NCBI GenBank assembly: GCA_949316495.1
Contig: OX439007.1
Coordinates: 12,993,479-13,057,478, forward strand
DNA from: Amphiduros pacificus
Taxonomy: Eukaryota > Annelida > Polychaeta > Phyllodocida > Hesionidae
Reading direction: 5' to 3'
DNA: 64,000 nt
A program made the translations under genes and the position numbers. Of the stretch, positions 1 through 13,745 are shown piece by piece (the first letter of the stretch is position 1; each line of letters starts with the position of its first letter). Below the pieces are notes generated by a model. The model was given only the letters and a program-made list of their open reading frames with translations. It was not told the DNA's origin and did no database searches.

Positions 1-1002
1 CATAAGATAAATGTAGTGGAAATAAATGTTATTTGTAGTCTTTTACAATTATTATGTATTTTTTATAACTGGTGATTGTAACAATAAAAAAAGCTCAAAA
101 TCACCCAAACTGAACTTGTTTGAGGTTCTCATAGGCAGATCACATCTGCTAAGTCATATTGATATTGCTTTAGTTTTGGAACATTCACAAGCAATGTTGC
201 TCCTGTTCTGGTCATGACCTTTACCCAATGCCACAAATAGTTCACCCCCAAAAACATTTCCCAGGCCAACATATTATCCCAGCATAAATAAGTGAGTGAA
301 AAAATGTGGTGGTGGCTGAAACAGAACAAAATGTCAACATGTGCCGACTTACAAAAGGATATCTTTCATTTCAGTTTGAAGAAAAATGTTTCTCTAGTTT
401 CAAAAAAATAAATAAATAAATAAATATAAAGCAATTTTAAAACACAATTTACAAATTTTGAGTGAGTTCGTCACAAAACAGACCAACCTTGAGCATGTGA
501 AACAGTGACACGGACAAATGTCTGGGTTGTTCACATTGTTGATATAGTCAGGCCTGACTGGCCTTGCATAACCATGTCTATTACGGAATATACATCGAGA
601 GGTTTACCTAGCAAATTCAAATGGCATCCCACCAAAATTGCATGAGTGCTACAGTTGGGCAATTCCTGCTACTGACACAAGCCTTTAAGTTATGAATGAT
701 GCTGAGCTTCCAGTTTCTAATGTAGATAAATCAGGGGGAAGCTAGTTCCAATCAGTCACAGTCCTTGGGAAATAGCTGTCTTTATAAGGATCACAGCTTG
801 CTGCCATTTCTAAAAATCAATTTCCATGATTTCTACATGAAGCTGTTGATTTTATTTTGATATTTTGCGGTTATGAGTTATGAAGCTATATCTTTATTTA
901 CAGCTCTATATCAAGTCCTGGCTGTGTATATAGAGATTGTCTGGTGAGTGCTGTGTGTGTGTGTGTGGCATTGTGAACGTGACCAGTGTGCTATATACGG
1001 AC

Positions 1003-1038
1003 CACGTGACCCGATCACAGCTGCTAGGCCATATATAG
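1003..1038 (+). promoter_or_regulatory. PRDX6: PRDX6 core promoter: E-box and TATA-like box
   Basis: A CACGTG palindrome lies at 1003-1008 and a TATATAG string at 1032-1038, about 52-58 bases before the peroxiredoxin start codon at 1090. That spacing would give a 5' untranslated leader of roughly 25-30 bases. CACGTG is the classical E-box bound by bHLH-zip factors such as USF; which factor acts here is unknown. A short GT-rich run (953-966) lies just upstream. The assignment rests on position and motif only. Confidence 0.45.
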
Positions 1039-1089
1039 CGGCCGGCACTCCCCCCCCACTGCCTTCCGCTGACACCCACCTGCACCATC

Positions 1090-4000
1090 ATGCCCCTCAA
1101 CCTCGGAGACGTCTTCCCCAACTTTGAAGCTTCCGTCTTCAATAATGGCAAAGAGCAGAAAATCAAATTCCACGATTGGCAAGGAGATTCCAAGTAAGTT
1201 ATACACACCTGGTTGTCACATGCAATGAAGCATAACATTGAATATCTGAATCCAAGCAAACGTGTTGTGGAATATTCAGGAAGGTGGGCTCTTCTAGATA
1301 CTTCCTTTTTATGTATTAGCTGTTAGAGTTATATATGGATAAAGGCTCACTCTTATTTTAGGCACAAAGAAAAGGTAGTGAATTCAGGATCAGGTGAAGA
1401 TTATAAGGGTCACAATATCAATATGGCCCTCAGTGGAGATTTTGTGAGCATGTAGAATTAATGGCAAACATCAGAATGTACATGTCAGTCTGATGTTTAT
1501 GATTGTACATGGTATATATGTGGTGCTGGACCCGGGGTGCTGGAGCACTGTACCATGTGGCGCAAAATGGGAGCGAGCAATGGACAAATGCATATGTTAC
1601 ATTAAGGCCACACAATATACATGTGCTTCAAAAGAGAGATCTAGTGTGTGCTGCATTTATACTCCTTGTTCAATCTTCTCATGACCTCTGCCTTTGTGCT
1701 GTCATGCCCATCTAAATCATCCAATCAGATTTGACCAGCCTCACGGTCACGGTTGGCCTGGATGCTTACTGATCAGAACAATATACAATCTGTGTGAATT
1801 TTAATCCATTAATTATTTCACTAATCAGTGCACAACCTGAATTTTATGAATAGTTGTACTCTGAATTACACAGTTAGTATTCAATTACTACCTCTACAGT
1901 CATTGTCCCTTATATGATACCATTCTAAATTTGGAATTCCCAAAGTCATAAATACTTGCCTTGCTCAAAAAAATATCGTCAAATATGAATTGGCAAACAT
2001 CAGGTCATAAATTGTAATTAAGTGTTTTACACATTAATTGACCAATCAGTTCATCTATCAAAACAAAACAATCTATTTCATTTAGCATTTATTCCCCATG
2101 AATCAGTTCACGGCCAGATTTTTTATGAATACTGATGACTTGGGGTCGATCCTGTGTGCACCTTTATAGCCCTGGTGGCTGGGAGTCCTACTATGGAGGG
2201 CAGAACAGTTATGGCTAAATGCACTTTTGAACCATTGATAGCAGGGACTGATATGAGAGAGAAGTCTTGTATGGAGAGTACCAATCCAGGCAGGTTGCCT
2301 AATTTGAAATGACTGCGTATACAATACGAGTGGATACAACTATCTCTGGGTTGTGATCTATGAAAGGAGAGCACCCAGCATAACAGACGAGATGAAGGCA
2401 TGCCTCACATTCAGGAGGAACAATTGAAATTCCTGAAAAGCTAATATATCTTCTATCAAGTAATACCTTAAGTGGGTCTCAAATTTGGCAAGTTGACCTT
2501 TACTATGCTTTGTGATTCTGCACTTAAGGAGAATCACATAGAATAAATCTTCACAGAATATATCTGTGAAGTTGATAGTTTAAAAAATCAGTGTCTTTTT
2601 TAAAACAGTCCATAGATTTACAATTTTTAATATGAAGGGGCAGATGAGTCTTCTGCTAAAATCTAAATTATCCAAACTTTTGTTTAGATGACCGGTGATT
2701 TACCTACTTAGTCAAGTTTTGCTTACAATGGAGCATCTTCAAATTGGGGGATTTAAGTGATTTGTCTTAGAGGGGCCTGTTTGTTGATTTGTTACAGGCC
2801 TAACACCCTTACAGACCACAATAGAGGTCACATGCTTGTACACTTGTGGCCACAAGTGTTCAACCAGTACTTGGAACTTTCAGCAAAATACAATAATCAT
2901 GGGAGGGGAATTTTGGTTGATTTGGTGAGATAGCTTGTTTCATAGTTTTATGACCACACATTATTTAAACATACCAAATCCAAAATTTCTGTTAAATTGC
3001 CTGTGACCTCTGTGATTTCATGAAAGCATTTTAGGCATGAAAAGGGCGACCTTCAAGACACACAAACTGACTTGGGTGTATATGTTTTAAATCATCGAGA
3101 ACTAAAGAATGATACGTATCTATATTTAAAGTATTGTGTGGCCTGATAATATGAAGCACAGTTTTATCACCTACTTTGACATAACTTTGACATGTCCTTG
3201 AGAAGATAATCATCTGAGGCTTCAATTTGCAAATGGCTGCTGTATATCTGCATATGTTTGTTGCAGGATTTGTTTTAAACAATATGGAATTTTTTTTAGG
3301 ATAAGCTCTTCAGGATTTTTTTGTTGATTTGAGGATCACATACTGTCAACTACCCATTTGTAAAAATAACACACTATCATACATCTGTTTGTAACAATAT
3401 ATAAATACTGTCAAATATCTGTTTGCACCAATCGCATATTGCCAACTATCCATTTGTAACAATCAAATCCTGCCAACTAGCTGTGTGTAACAATCACATA
3501 CTGAATCTCCCCTTATCCAGGCAGTACAAGTCCTAATTCATGAAAAATATTTGCTCCCAAATATTTTTTTTTTTTTTACTCAAATAATTTTGTTATACAG
3601 TTATTGTTCAAGTTGATCCTGATCTCCTCATGGCCTCTCCAAACACTGATAGCAGCTAGTAATAAAACTACTTTACATTCACTCAACAGTGTCCACCTTT
3701 GACACGCACAACCCTAGCACCCTCTGGTGGAGTTTGCAAACGTCTACTGTCTCTTGAAAATCTTAAAACCACCATGAAATGTTGGTGGTTTATTAAGCAT
3801 TTTGGTGGTCTATTAAGCACAAACAAGTTGTTATTCTTAATAGAGTTACTATAGGTATTCAACATATTATGTGGTGTTGAGGGGTTATGGTGGAAACACT
3901 CTGAACTTGTACGGAGGACAATTATACATCAGCCCTGGTCTATCAGTGTTACGTCAGATTCCAAAAAACATGTTTGCAGAAGATTACGAATGATGTAATG

Positions 4001-7000
4001 ACCATGATTGTAAATGTCCTCGCTAAATATGTGGCTGATTACTCTGAAATGCAAACAGATCAACTTCATCTTATATCACATTAGATAGGATGATGTAGCG
4101 GATTAACAGCCTGGAAGATTAGCTTCCTTAAAAAGAAAAGATGTAGTATAAAGATTTATCGTTGACCTTGGGTGTGCTTGGACAATTAATGAATTAAAAA
4201 AATTGATGTAAATATTTTAATATGTATTCGCAAAATTAAACATTTATTTGTACTAAATCAAAAACTTCAATGTATTAAGCATTAACCCTAGAATTTGTCG
4301 TATTAAAAGCTTACCGGTAACTACCTACATATGAACAACATGACAAATTATATAGTTTCTCATAGAGTAATGAGATAAATTACTGTAAGACATAGCAGAG
4401 ATCTGTCACATGCAGCTTATGGCAGCTTATGCAGCTTATGGTAAACGTGTGGCATGAGCTTACTATGACCTCAAATGAGGCTCAAAGTAGGGTAGCAATG
4501 TTTGACATCATTCTGGCCCAGTCAAAGGCCAATACCTTTCATGACGGCATAAGCATATTGTTATTCTCTCATGATGTCATTTTACCTGTCAGTGCCTCTA
4601 TGATATCACTCAAATGATGCCAAGAAAGGGGGAATTTAATTAGGTTCTTGTTTGAATAGGTTTTCCAGACTTTTAATAGTTTTTTCCCCAGGAAAATAAT
4701 AGACATGAAAGGAAAATACATTTATCACCAATTAATAGGGGTTTGTCTACATTTTTTTTGTTCAAAATCAGTGCATAATTCATAATAGTTTTTTCCAATG
4801 ATGAATAAAATTGCAAAGTGGAATGAGAGGTCTTGTAAAAGCAGTTTTCTTGGTTGCATTACAGGTGGGCCATCTTGTTTTCTCATCCCAAGGACTACAC
4901 TCCAGTATGCACCACAGAGCTCGGCCGGGTGACTACCCTGGTGGGCGAGTTTGAGAAACGCAACTGTAAAATGATGGCCTTGTCTTGCGACTCAGTGGAG
5001 GATCACAAGGGGTGGACCAAGGTAACAAGAATACAAAAAAAACATACGCCACCTTAGCCCAGGCAAATTATACAGCTTAACTCCAACCAAATCTACTGTA
5101 AATGGGTTCTTATAAAATTTGAAGGATTTTTTTTCAAGTAGGTCAAGAGATTTTGAGAATTTGACAACAGGTTTCATATCTAATCTTGCACTCATCCACC
5201 TGTGACTCGCTAGGGACTTTCACACGGACTAGTAGACTGGTTCTTCAGGCAAAAAATTGCTTTACAATTTTGTAACAAATAATGATAAAAATGTAAAAAC
5301 TATTGCTCAAGAATCCTCTGTGTGTGTTCAAGGATATTATGGACTACCAGGGTCAAGCCGACAAGACTTTTCCCTACCCAATCATCGCTGATGAAGACAG
5401 ATCTCTCTCTGTTCAGTTGGGCATGATTGATCCTGATGAGAAGGATGACCGAGGCATGCCACTCTCCTGTAGAGCTGTAAGTATTATACTGGGGAGGCCA
5501 CTCTCCTGTAGAGCTGTAAGTATTATACTGGGGAGGCCACTCTCCTGTAGAGCTGTACGTATCATACTGGGGAGGCCACTCTCCTGTAGAGCTGTAAGTA
5601 TTATACTGGGGAGGCCACTCTCCTGGGGAGGCCACTCTCCTGGGGAGGCCACTCTCCTGGGGAGGCCACTCTCCTGGGGAGGCCACTCTCCTGGGGAGGC
5701 CACTCTCCTGTAGAGCTGTAAGTATCATACTGGGGAGGCCACTCTCCTGTAAAGCTGTACGTATTATACTGGGAGGCCACTCTCCTGTAGAGCTGTAAGT
5801 ATTATACTGGGGAGGCCACTCTCCTGTAGAGCTGTAAGTATTATACTGGGGAGGCCACTTTCTTTTAGAGCCGTAAGTATTATACTGGGGAGGCCACTCT
5901 CTTTTAGAGCTGTAAGTATTATACTGGGGAGGCCACTCCTATATAGATCCCTATATATAATCAAATGGGGGCCACTATCCAAAAATGCTGTAATGATCAC
6001 AGAGTGGCCACCAGAGTTGTTTGCATAGGGAGGCCACCCGTGTCCAAGTGGACCTGTATAATACATTGTTCCCAAGGGAGGCCACTATCGTATAAAGCTG
6101 TACTAGCACAATAATCAATTTATCACAGTCTTGTAATGACATAGTATTCCAGTAATGTAATGTGAGTGTTGTATATTCTGTAGGTGTTTATTATTGGTCC
6201 AGGAGACCACAAAGTGAAACTTTCAATTCTCTATCCAGCCACCACAGGCAGAAACTTCAAGTAAGTACCCTTGTCAAGATTGTTCCATTTATTGCAATGT
6301 CCATTTAGAAAACAGCCAGTTGCTTGCTATGCTTCAAAATCTTAATGAAAAGAAAACTTGCCTTTGTACTGTGTATCATGTGTTCTAAATGTGTTGCTAC
6401 AATACATCTCTGTTACAATACTTTGCAATACACGCTCTGCTACAATACCCACATACTGATAAACAAACCAGATTGTATCCCAACAGTGACATGTTCAAGT
6501 GTGTATACAATTCAAAAGTAGATGGATCAGAATGCCAACCTGAGAAATATCATGTTATCCCTGTCACTGCAAGAAATTTCAATATGGCTGACAATCAAAA
6601 AAGGATAAAAAAATGCCTGACCTTTCCCTGGTTGTCCTCTGCCAATAACAAACTTTTGCTAATTGAACGATATATGTAGACTTTATACAGCCTTATCTGA
6701 CCAAAGTGGAACACATCAACTCAAACACTATAATTTAATACAGATATTACATCTATCTTTGCAGTGAGGTATTGCGAGTTCTTGACTCTCTGCAGCTGAC
6801 CGCAGAGAAGAAAGTGGCGACACCTGCTGACTGGAAGGTGGGTAATTTTCAGATCTCGGCCATACATCTGGGTTTTTTTTCTATGCTCTAAATTATTTAA
6901 TATTGCATAAAATATAATTTAATACCAGGTACAATGGGGTGGCTAATAGTTGGGACTTGTTGATTTCCTACTTTAACCCCTCAGAAATCTTATCCTGGGA

Positions 7001-7536
7001 TACGGTTGTCACCTTCAACACTCGCTTGTCACTGTTTTCCCTGCTATTTTAACTCTAAAATTTGGAAAGATGCTATTCTCAATTTCTTTATAAATCTTTT
7101 AATAAAATTTTGGATATCAAGAAACTTTGCCAAGGACAAGACACCTATCAAAAAAATAAAATAAATTGTCTGTAAATCTTGTCCATTTGATACACTTTGA
7201 TTCTAATTCATACCACACAAATAGGCAGATATTTAGATATTATGCAACAAGCCTAAATTGCTAAAATCGGTACAGTATTCGCCTTGCGTTCCAGGGATTC
7301 CTAGTTCAAATCCCGGCCAATTACTATTAAACGCTCTGAGCAGACATTGCTTGGAGTCCGCATTATATAAATATTACCTTAACTTTGTATACTGTTCCGT
7401 CTTGCAGAGTGGTGATAAGTGCATGGTGGTGCCCTCTTTGAGCACACCACAGGCCATCGAGCTCTTCGGGGACGTACAGGTGCGAGTTATGCCCTCCAAG
7501 AAGGAATACATGAGGTTCACAAAGGACCCCTCCTAA
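1090..7536 (+). CDS. PRDX6: Peroxiredoxin-6-like 1-Cys peroxiredoxin (6 exons, complete)
   Basis: Exons 1090-1193, 4865-5021, 5333-5476, 6184-6260, 6765-6837 and 7408-7536 join in phase through GT-AG introns into 227 codons; vertebrate PRDX6 has about 224. The product should be a cytosolic enzyme that reduces hydrogen peroxide and phospholipid hydroperoxides with one catalytic cysteine. The active-site motif PVCTTELGR puts that cysteine at residue 50, inside the conserved FSHPKDYTPVC block. GDS at residues 32-34 corresponds to the segment holding the phospholipase A2 serine of mammalian PRDX6. The C-terminal half has the 1-Cys family landmarks DRGMPLSCRAVFIIGP, LSILYPATTGRNF and the final SLSTPQAIELF. 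The start sits in a good context, 52 bases after a TATA-like box. The exon 3 donor has been amplified into a tandem array (see 5462-5935). Identification is firm; the paralogue name rests on the 1-Cys type and length. Confidence 0.95.
2100..2300 (+). repeat. Dispersed repeat family A, copy 1
   Basis: Shares TTTTATGAATA, TCGATC.TGTGT and ATAGCAGGGACTGATATGAG with a minus-strand copy at about 17772-17880 and, more weakly, a plus copy at about 24640-24760 (TGACATGAGAGAGAAGT). Function and family are unknown; three related copies in three introns point to a decayed mobile element. Confidence 0.5.
5462..5935 (+). repeat. 39-bp minisatellite containing the PRDX6 exon 3 donor
   Basis: The unit is the last 14-15 bases of exon 3 plus the first 24 bases of intron 3, with CTGTAGAGCT followed by GTAAGTATTAT in nearly every copy. 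About ten donor-bearing copies are present, separated at about 5608-5706 by roughly six shorter 18-bp pieces (GGGGAGGCCACTCTCCT). Later copies drift (CTTTTAGAGC). The authentic donor is the first, after 5476. The following copies keep the frame open for about 80 codons. Confidence 0.92.
7256..7335 (+). repeat. tRNA-derived SINE head fragment in PRDX6 intron 5
   Basis: The string CGGTACAGTATTCGCCTTGC followed 20 bases later by AGTTCAAATCCCGGC has the layout of a degenerate A box and a good B box of a tRNA-like pol III promoter. It lacks the pairing acceptor stem of a true tRNA, so I read it as the head of a tRNA-derived SINE. Confidence 0.5.
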
Positions 7537-7710
7537 AAGTTATCCTACTCAATCTCAACTTGACCAGTTTTCTACAATCTGCCAGCTATGGTCACCTCTG
7601 TTATTTCTTAACTTTTTATAATATGTAAACAAGACATTCTTAAGACTGGGTTTTATCACTCTGTGTTGAGTGTACATAACACACTTTGTTATAAACTGTT
7701 AACCAAATGC

Positions 7711-7716
7711 AATAAA
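7711..7716 (+). terminator. PRDX6: Polyadenylation signal of the PRDX6 gene
   Basis: AATAAA lies 175 bases after the peroxiredoxin stop codon and is followed by a T-rich stretch, as expected for 3' end formation. No competing signal of equal quality was noticed closer to the stop codon. Confidence 0.6.
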
Positions 7717-10700
7717 TATATTTTTTCTCAAACTTTTGACATTTGTGTCTTTATGCTGGTAACAAAAAATGATTCCCAAGCTACAGAGATCACTGATCCG
7801 AAGCAAACAACTTTGCCACATGTTATATTTTTAAAGGGGAAGGAAACCTTTAAAAAATATGGATAAGCAATTTAGTGCATCATTAAATTGAACAATTCTC
7901 AATTTTTCTGAACTTGTAGTCATCATTTTGCCGGTGGCAGCCATCGTGTTAAATGGATTATAGTTGTACCAGCAAAGTAGGAACCTGTTCAAAGAGGGTC
8001 AAATAAATCCCTAAAATATATGTACAAATAACATCATTCACCACTACTCTCCATAGCAGACCCAGGGTTTATACCAGGCTCTGCGAGTATAGACCAGGAT
8101 TGCCAGTACCACCCCTCGTACAACCCTCTTTTTAGCAGCCAATAAGGACAGAGTTAGATATTTTGCACATGTTGTTACATGGCTAATTGGTGTGATTGTT
8201 ATGACTGGAAAGTGAGCACAATGAGTTAAGAAATGTATTGTCAGTGATACACATACCATATTAGTCAGACAAAAAAAATCGGGGGGATGGATCATCAATT
8301 TCCAAAGGGGAGGGAGCAAAAAACAAAAAACAAACAACCAAACTGATACATCAATGATGTACTTTTCCAACTAGATTTGTCCAATATACCCCCCCCCCCC
8401 CAAACTATAAATGATCCATTCTAAATTGTTGTTGAACATTGGATATTGACTTGTACACATATATAGTTCGGTCATTGTGCATTTCCATGTCCAAGAGCCA
8501 ACAAATTGCAGAGCTGTATGGTAATTTTATGCAAATGTGAAGGAAAAGTATTCCGCATTTGATGCCTATTATGGTAGTATGTGTAGTATGGTGAGTATGT
8601 GACTCTACCTCACCAAACAGCGTACATTCACCACATACAGAGTGCATATTTAACCTCTGATAAAAGGTGGCCATTTTAACAAGTAGAAAATTCATCACAC
8701 TTGAGGCTTATAAAGTGTTCATTTTGTTTACTTTATTATGGACAAATATAATTTGCCATATCAAGTTACTTAAATCAAAATTCGCAAGCTTTTGACAATT
8801 ACAAATAATCCAAACATGCTATTATGGCAACCAAAATGATGCCTTCATCCCTCATGCTGATAACTTGACAAAACTTCAACACCTAACAACCCCCACCCCT
8901 GTGTGGACTCTCCCAACATAATACAGGTTCATAAGGTATCGTAACAGTTCAGCTCATCACAGGTATTCAGATAAAGAAGGTGCATTCTTTTTTCTCTAAA
9001 TTGCAGACAATGTCTTAATTGCATTCATTTGAGAGTAGTTTCAAGCATGATACATGATCTAATAACTCCCAATAGCCTGATTCTGAAATATGGAGTGGCC
9101 ACATAGGCAAATATACAGGCTGGAAACAGATATAAGAGATTGCAGTTTGAGATGCGGCCTTTGTTGATCTTTAAATATACTAGCATTTGGAAAAAAAGAG
9201 AGAAACAGCCCCAAGCTTGACTTTGCCATCCCTTATAAACCTTTTTATTCAGAGTTGTCCCATTTTGCACAATTCCTGATCCTAAAAGTTATTTATAGCT
9301 ATCCAAGTCAAGCGTCTTGTTCAAAGGAATACAAGAGGTAGGTTGTCAGGCCAGTGCCTAAAAAGCAATTGGTGGTTACCTTCTTGTTTTTTTAAATTTT
9401 TTTTTTAATGATTGGATTTTAGAGAGCATTTTGTGTACTTCCAATCTTTGTGCAGTTTCAGTGTGTTGTTTTCAATGGGGCAAGATGTTTACCCGAAATG
9501 GGCCCATTGCTCTCAGCAAGGGTAAGATAATTAAGCTGTATGCTATCCCACTCATAGTCTACATATATGCAACACTGGGCACACACTTTTGTGTGACTCT
9601 CATCATACATAAATGAATATCCATGATAAGAGAGCATGGACTGCTCAGACAAAATGGCTCAGTAGACATTTAATATGGAAGGGGCTGAAGTTCGGTTAAC
9701 CGTAAACTATATACAAACAGTGTGTCTTTTCTAACAGAAAGATCTGTTAGAAAGATCTTTTATTTTTGTTTCCAAAAAAAAAAATTGATCTTCAGTAACA
9801 AAAGGTTAGGGCTATAAGCATAGTATGATATCAACAAACAAGGTCAACTCTCGTTAATGAAAAAAAAAAAATCTTCGTTTTAAAAAGACAGGACTGCAAG
9901 ATAAGGTCGGGGCTATAAAATAATATGTTATTCACAATTAAGTGTTACTCTGTAGTAAACATGCCAATAGGAAAGTCTTCTCATTCTTGTGCCATTCACG
10001 CCTGGCCAACTGCAACCCTTAATGTAGATAACAATCTACAATCACGGATAACTTGTGGGAAAGCATACAGTGGTGGTGCCGTAGAGCATACCACACGCAC
10101 ATAAACGCGCACGCGTACGTGTGTGTAATACAGACCATTGTTTTCCTCTTGTTCTCATGATGTCATACAGTTTTAAATCATTTCTGTACGTACATTATTA
10201 ATGGAGGTATTAGTGTGAAATATTTAAAGCTGTAATTAACATCTTGTGTTATATCATTCACAATTACGGCAGTCATTTTCAGATCGAGAATAAACAGGTA
10301 AAATCTTCAAAATAAATATATAATTGTCTTCCTGACTTTTGATGGATAACATAATCATTGATAAAGTGGTTGCATTCTTCATGTGTGTTTGATGCTTAGC
10401 TACATGTCACCCTGAGTGTGAATGCATACCTATTTGCAAGCCAGTATGTTTACATCTGCAAGCATTTTATTATAAGCTAAACGGAGCCACCACATGTGTA
10501 CAATGTATGTCTTTTGATTTTGAGTTTGGTCCAAGAATGTCTATTTGGCACTGGAATACTCTGTTAAAGAGGTAGTCAATCCTCAACCTATCCCTACCTA
10601 CATTGCCCAAAATTAGCAGCTACTGCCACCCGCAGATCATGAATACTTAAAATATTTCAGGGGCGCAAATTCAGACACGTCAAATTAAACTGCCCACATA

Positions 10701-11889
10701 TTGCACTTAACAGAATTAACTAATGACAAAACCAACACTGAATGGGACTTTCCTAGGTTGCTTTGTTTAGTTCCAAAAGTGTCAAGATGTAAGTAAACTA
10801 TATATATACATTTCTCAACCCTTCTGCTATTATTAGAAGTGAGCATGTGCAGAACATATACATGTACTTCCTGCTTGCCAGCCGCCATTTTGAATTGACA
10901 CCATTGAACTCTAAACAAAACTGAGAATATTTTCAATGCACATTTATAGTGGGGGAAATGTTCAACATCAAAACATTTTTGCATGTCTCTTTGAGAATCA
11001 AACCAATATACAATTTGTGTATAATATGTATGTCTCTAGGTGATTATTTCACTTGAAAATACAGTTAAAAAGCATTGTTCACATGGGCGAAAATAGGCAT
11101 TTTGACAGCAGAAAACATCACTCCAAGAAGTGGTGTGAAGAAGGAAATCTTTAGTATTTGAGTGATAAAAGATGAAATCTTTAGTATTTGAGCGATAATA
11201 GGTGAAAGATCGCTGAACTGAAAATCTGCACAGAATGGTACCTGTTTATCTGATCATGATGTGCATTGGGAGAGGAGGCTAACTGCATATTTATTAAAAC
11301 ATTCATGAAATCACAGAGGTCACTGGCAATTTTACAGAGGTTAGAGGTATGTTTAAATGATATGTGGCCACAAAGCTGTGATTCAAGCAAACTGGAGTTT
11401 TCATTATCCTTGTGAAATCAATGAGAGGGCAATGGAGGCAGAAGTCATTTGGGGAGGATACTGGCCAGGTGTGTTTGCATGAGAACCAGTTTGACCGTGG
11501 CATTTTTGACCATGCTGGTGTGGCAAAAATTTCTAACCCCTTTGTCCTGAGAATATATATGAATCTTTACGAAGATTTCCTTATCAAGCAGTTGAAATTA
11601 CATACTGTTAGACAGGGGAACGGTCAAAACAGCCAGTCTCCTTTGAGATTGGCGGTCTCCGAGGCTCTTTGGCCGAGTAGCAATGGAAGACTCTTGGTAT
11701 TGTCCAGTAATGCACAGATAAACATCTTCTCAACAGGCTTTTCCAAGAAAATGTCAAGGACATAATCAATAAAATATCTCTGTATCTGATTCAAGATGTT
11801 ATAAACAAGATTCTTTTCTCATGTGCATCCATCCATCCATCCATGCATAAGAATAATATAAAGCATGGTCACTGGTCCCAACAGGAATA

Positions 11890-12018
11890 GCATGATGATT
11901 AAACTACCATATTCTCACACATTGATGATTAAACTACCATATTCTCACACATTGATGATTAAACTACCATATTCTCACACATTGATGATTAAACTACCAT
12001 ATTCTCACACATTGATGA
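11890..12018 (+). repeat. 30-bp tandem repeat, four copies
   Basis: Four nearly identical copies of a unit beginning GATGATTAAACTACCATATT. No link to a gene is seen. Confidence 0.9.
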
Positions 12019-12089
12019 GCTATATACACCTGCATTGTAACTGGAATCCTTGGTGGTGAATAAATACTTAGGTGCTGTCCCAGACATCC

Positions 12090-12375
12090 TAAATAGGATG
12101 AGGGTAATTAAAACTAGTGATGAGGGTAACTCGAATCTAATATTGATCAGGAATGAGGGTAATTAAAACAAGTGATGAGGGTAATTCAAATCTAATATTG
12201 TTCAGGGATGAGGGTTATTAAAACAAGTGATGAGGGTAACTCATATCTAATACTGTTCAGGAATGAGGGTAATTAAAACAAGTGATGAGGGTAATTCAAA
12301 TCTAATATTGTTCAGGGATGAGGGTTATTAAAACAAGTGATGAGGGTAATTCAAATCTAATATTGTTCAGGGTTG
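12090..12375 (+). repeat. About 58-bp tandem repeat built on GATGAGGGTAATT
   Basis: Five imperfect copies, each with two GATGAGGGTAA blocks followed by TCTAATATTGTTCAGG. Variation among copies is a few per cent, suggesting fairly recent amplification. Confidence 0.85.
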
Positions 12376-13299
12376 AGGATAATTCATACATTTATACATA
12401 TAAGCAGGGTACTCAAGTAGTGATGAAAATGGCCTGTCCATGGGACAAGTGATTTTGAAAATGTACTTGCCCGAATAAAATTTACTGATGTCCGAATTCT
12501 TTGATAAAAAAGTAAATAAACTACGCACATATTATCCAGATACAAGCTTCTCCAATGGCAATAAAATTTTAATATTTGGCTTATAATACACATAGAAATA
12601 TTCTACCATGTGTCAACAGTTGTCCGCCTTCATTTAATAAGTGTGAATTATGCACAAGTCTGAGAATATGTGAGTTTAAACAATGCTAAAATATACCTAC
12701 GCAACACGAGGTTGCCATTTTGAAAAAAGTGTATTCATTCCCATTGAAATATTAATATATTGCACAATGAAGGATCCCTGAGTCTTCATATTTACATGAT
12801 AAAGATTCAGAAACTTATCGATGTGTAAAATATTGAGGCAAAACATGTCTGTCAGACAACTAATTTGAGAATTCTGCCTGTTCAAGGTGAAATTTATTCA
12901 TCCTGGATGTTCAAACGCCCTTATCTTTGCACCCTGATTAGGTATGACAGTGGACGGGGAAAATCAAACTAATTGCACTTATAAATCTTGCCTTTAGCCA
13001 GGCCAGAATTAACTAATTCCAATATCAATACCAAATGAGGATTTTTCTTCTCACTTCCTCAAGTGCTTTGTATCATCCCACAAGTGTCAAGATCTAAATA
13101 AACTATATACGAACAAAGTGATACCTATCTGAATATATAGCCCTTAATGACAGGGCTTTGGAGGCAGAGGTAGGTTGAGGATCGATTACCTCTGAGTATC
13201 ATATACAGTTCACAACCTTTCTGCTGTTATAAGTGAGCATGTGCAGGACATGAATGTCCAATCTCGATATCTTTACATGCACTGATACTTTGCAAAGGT

Positions 13300-13745
13300 C
13301 AATGCCAAATGCATAGATACGAGGTCAAGGTCATTGAATCTTTAGGTGAATCTTTATGCCCCTGTATACATATAATTCCCATGACAAGGTCATCTTATCT
13401 CTATACCCCAATATACATACAGTTATTATATCAAGGTCATTGTTATACTCCAACATGCAAATAGATGCTATGACAAGGTCATTAAATCTTTATGCCCCTG
13501 TATACATATAATTCCCATGACAAGGTCATCTTATCTCTATACCCCAATATACATACAGATATTATATCAAGGTCATTGTTATACTCCAACATGCAAATAG
13601 ATGCTATGACAAGGTTATCAAATCTTTAAACCACTTCATAGATATAGAAGTCATAGTTAAAGTCAAGAAGTCATATACATATATGTCAAGGTCATCCTTC
13701 TTATCTTCAGATACTATGTCAAGGTCATCAAGGTCATCAAAATAA
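13300..13745 (+). repeat. Imperfect repeats around ATGACAAGGTCAT
   Basis: Two long blocks (about 13350-13460 and 13480-13600) are near-identical, with TCTATACCCCAATATACATA and CTCCAACATGCAAATAGATG in each, and shorter pieces follow. The AAGGTCA core recurs in several other repeats of the window. Confidence 0.75.

Noticed and set aside
7256-7335. A functional tRNA gene
   Set aside because: A and B box-like strings are present but no acceptor or anticodon stem can be paired convincingly; a SINE head fits better.
8044-8370. 108-codon minus-strand open frame as a gene or EYS terminal exon
   Set aside because: Composition is low-complexity and hydrophobic, with no laminin-G motif and no matching phase 1 acceptor that I could see.
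9935-10060. Missing last EYS exon (a minus-strand segment reading KGCSWPGVNG and YWH)
   Set aside because: It has the G-C and W-H strings in the wrong order for a laminin-G domain, and the only acceptor in reach gives a stop codon in the required phase.
11412-11765. 117-codon plus-strand open frame as a gene
   Set aside because: No recognisable domain, no splice or promoter support, and composition like the surrounding non-coding DNA.
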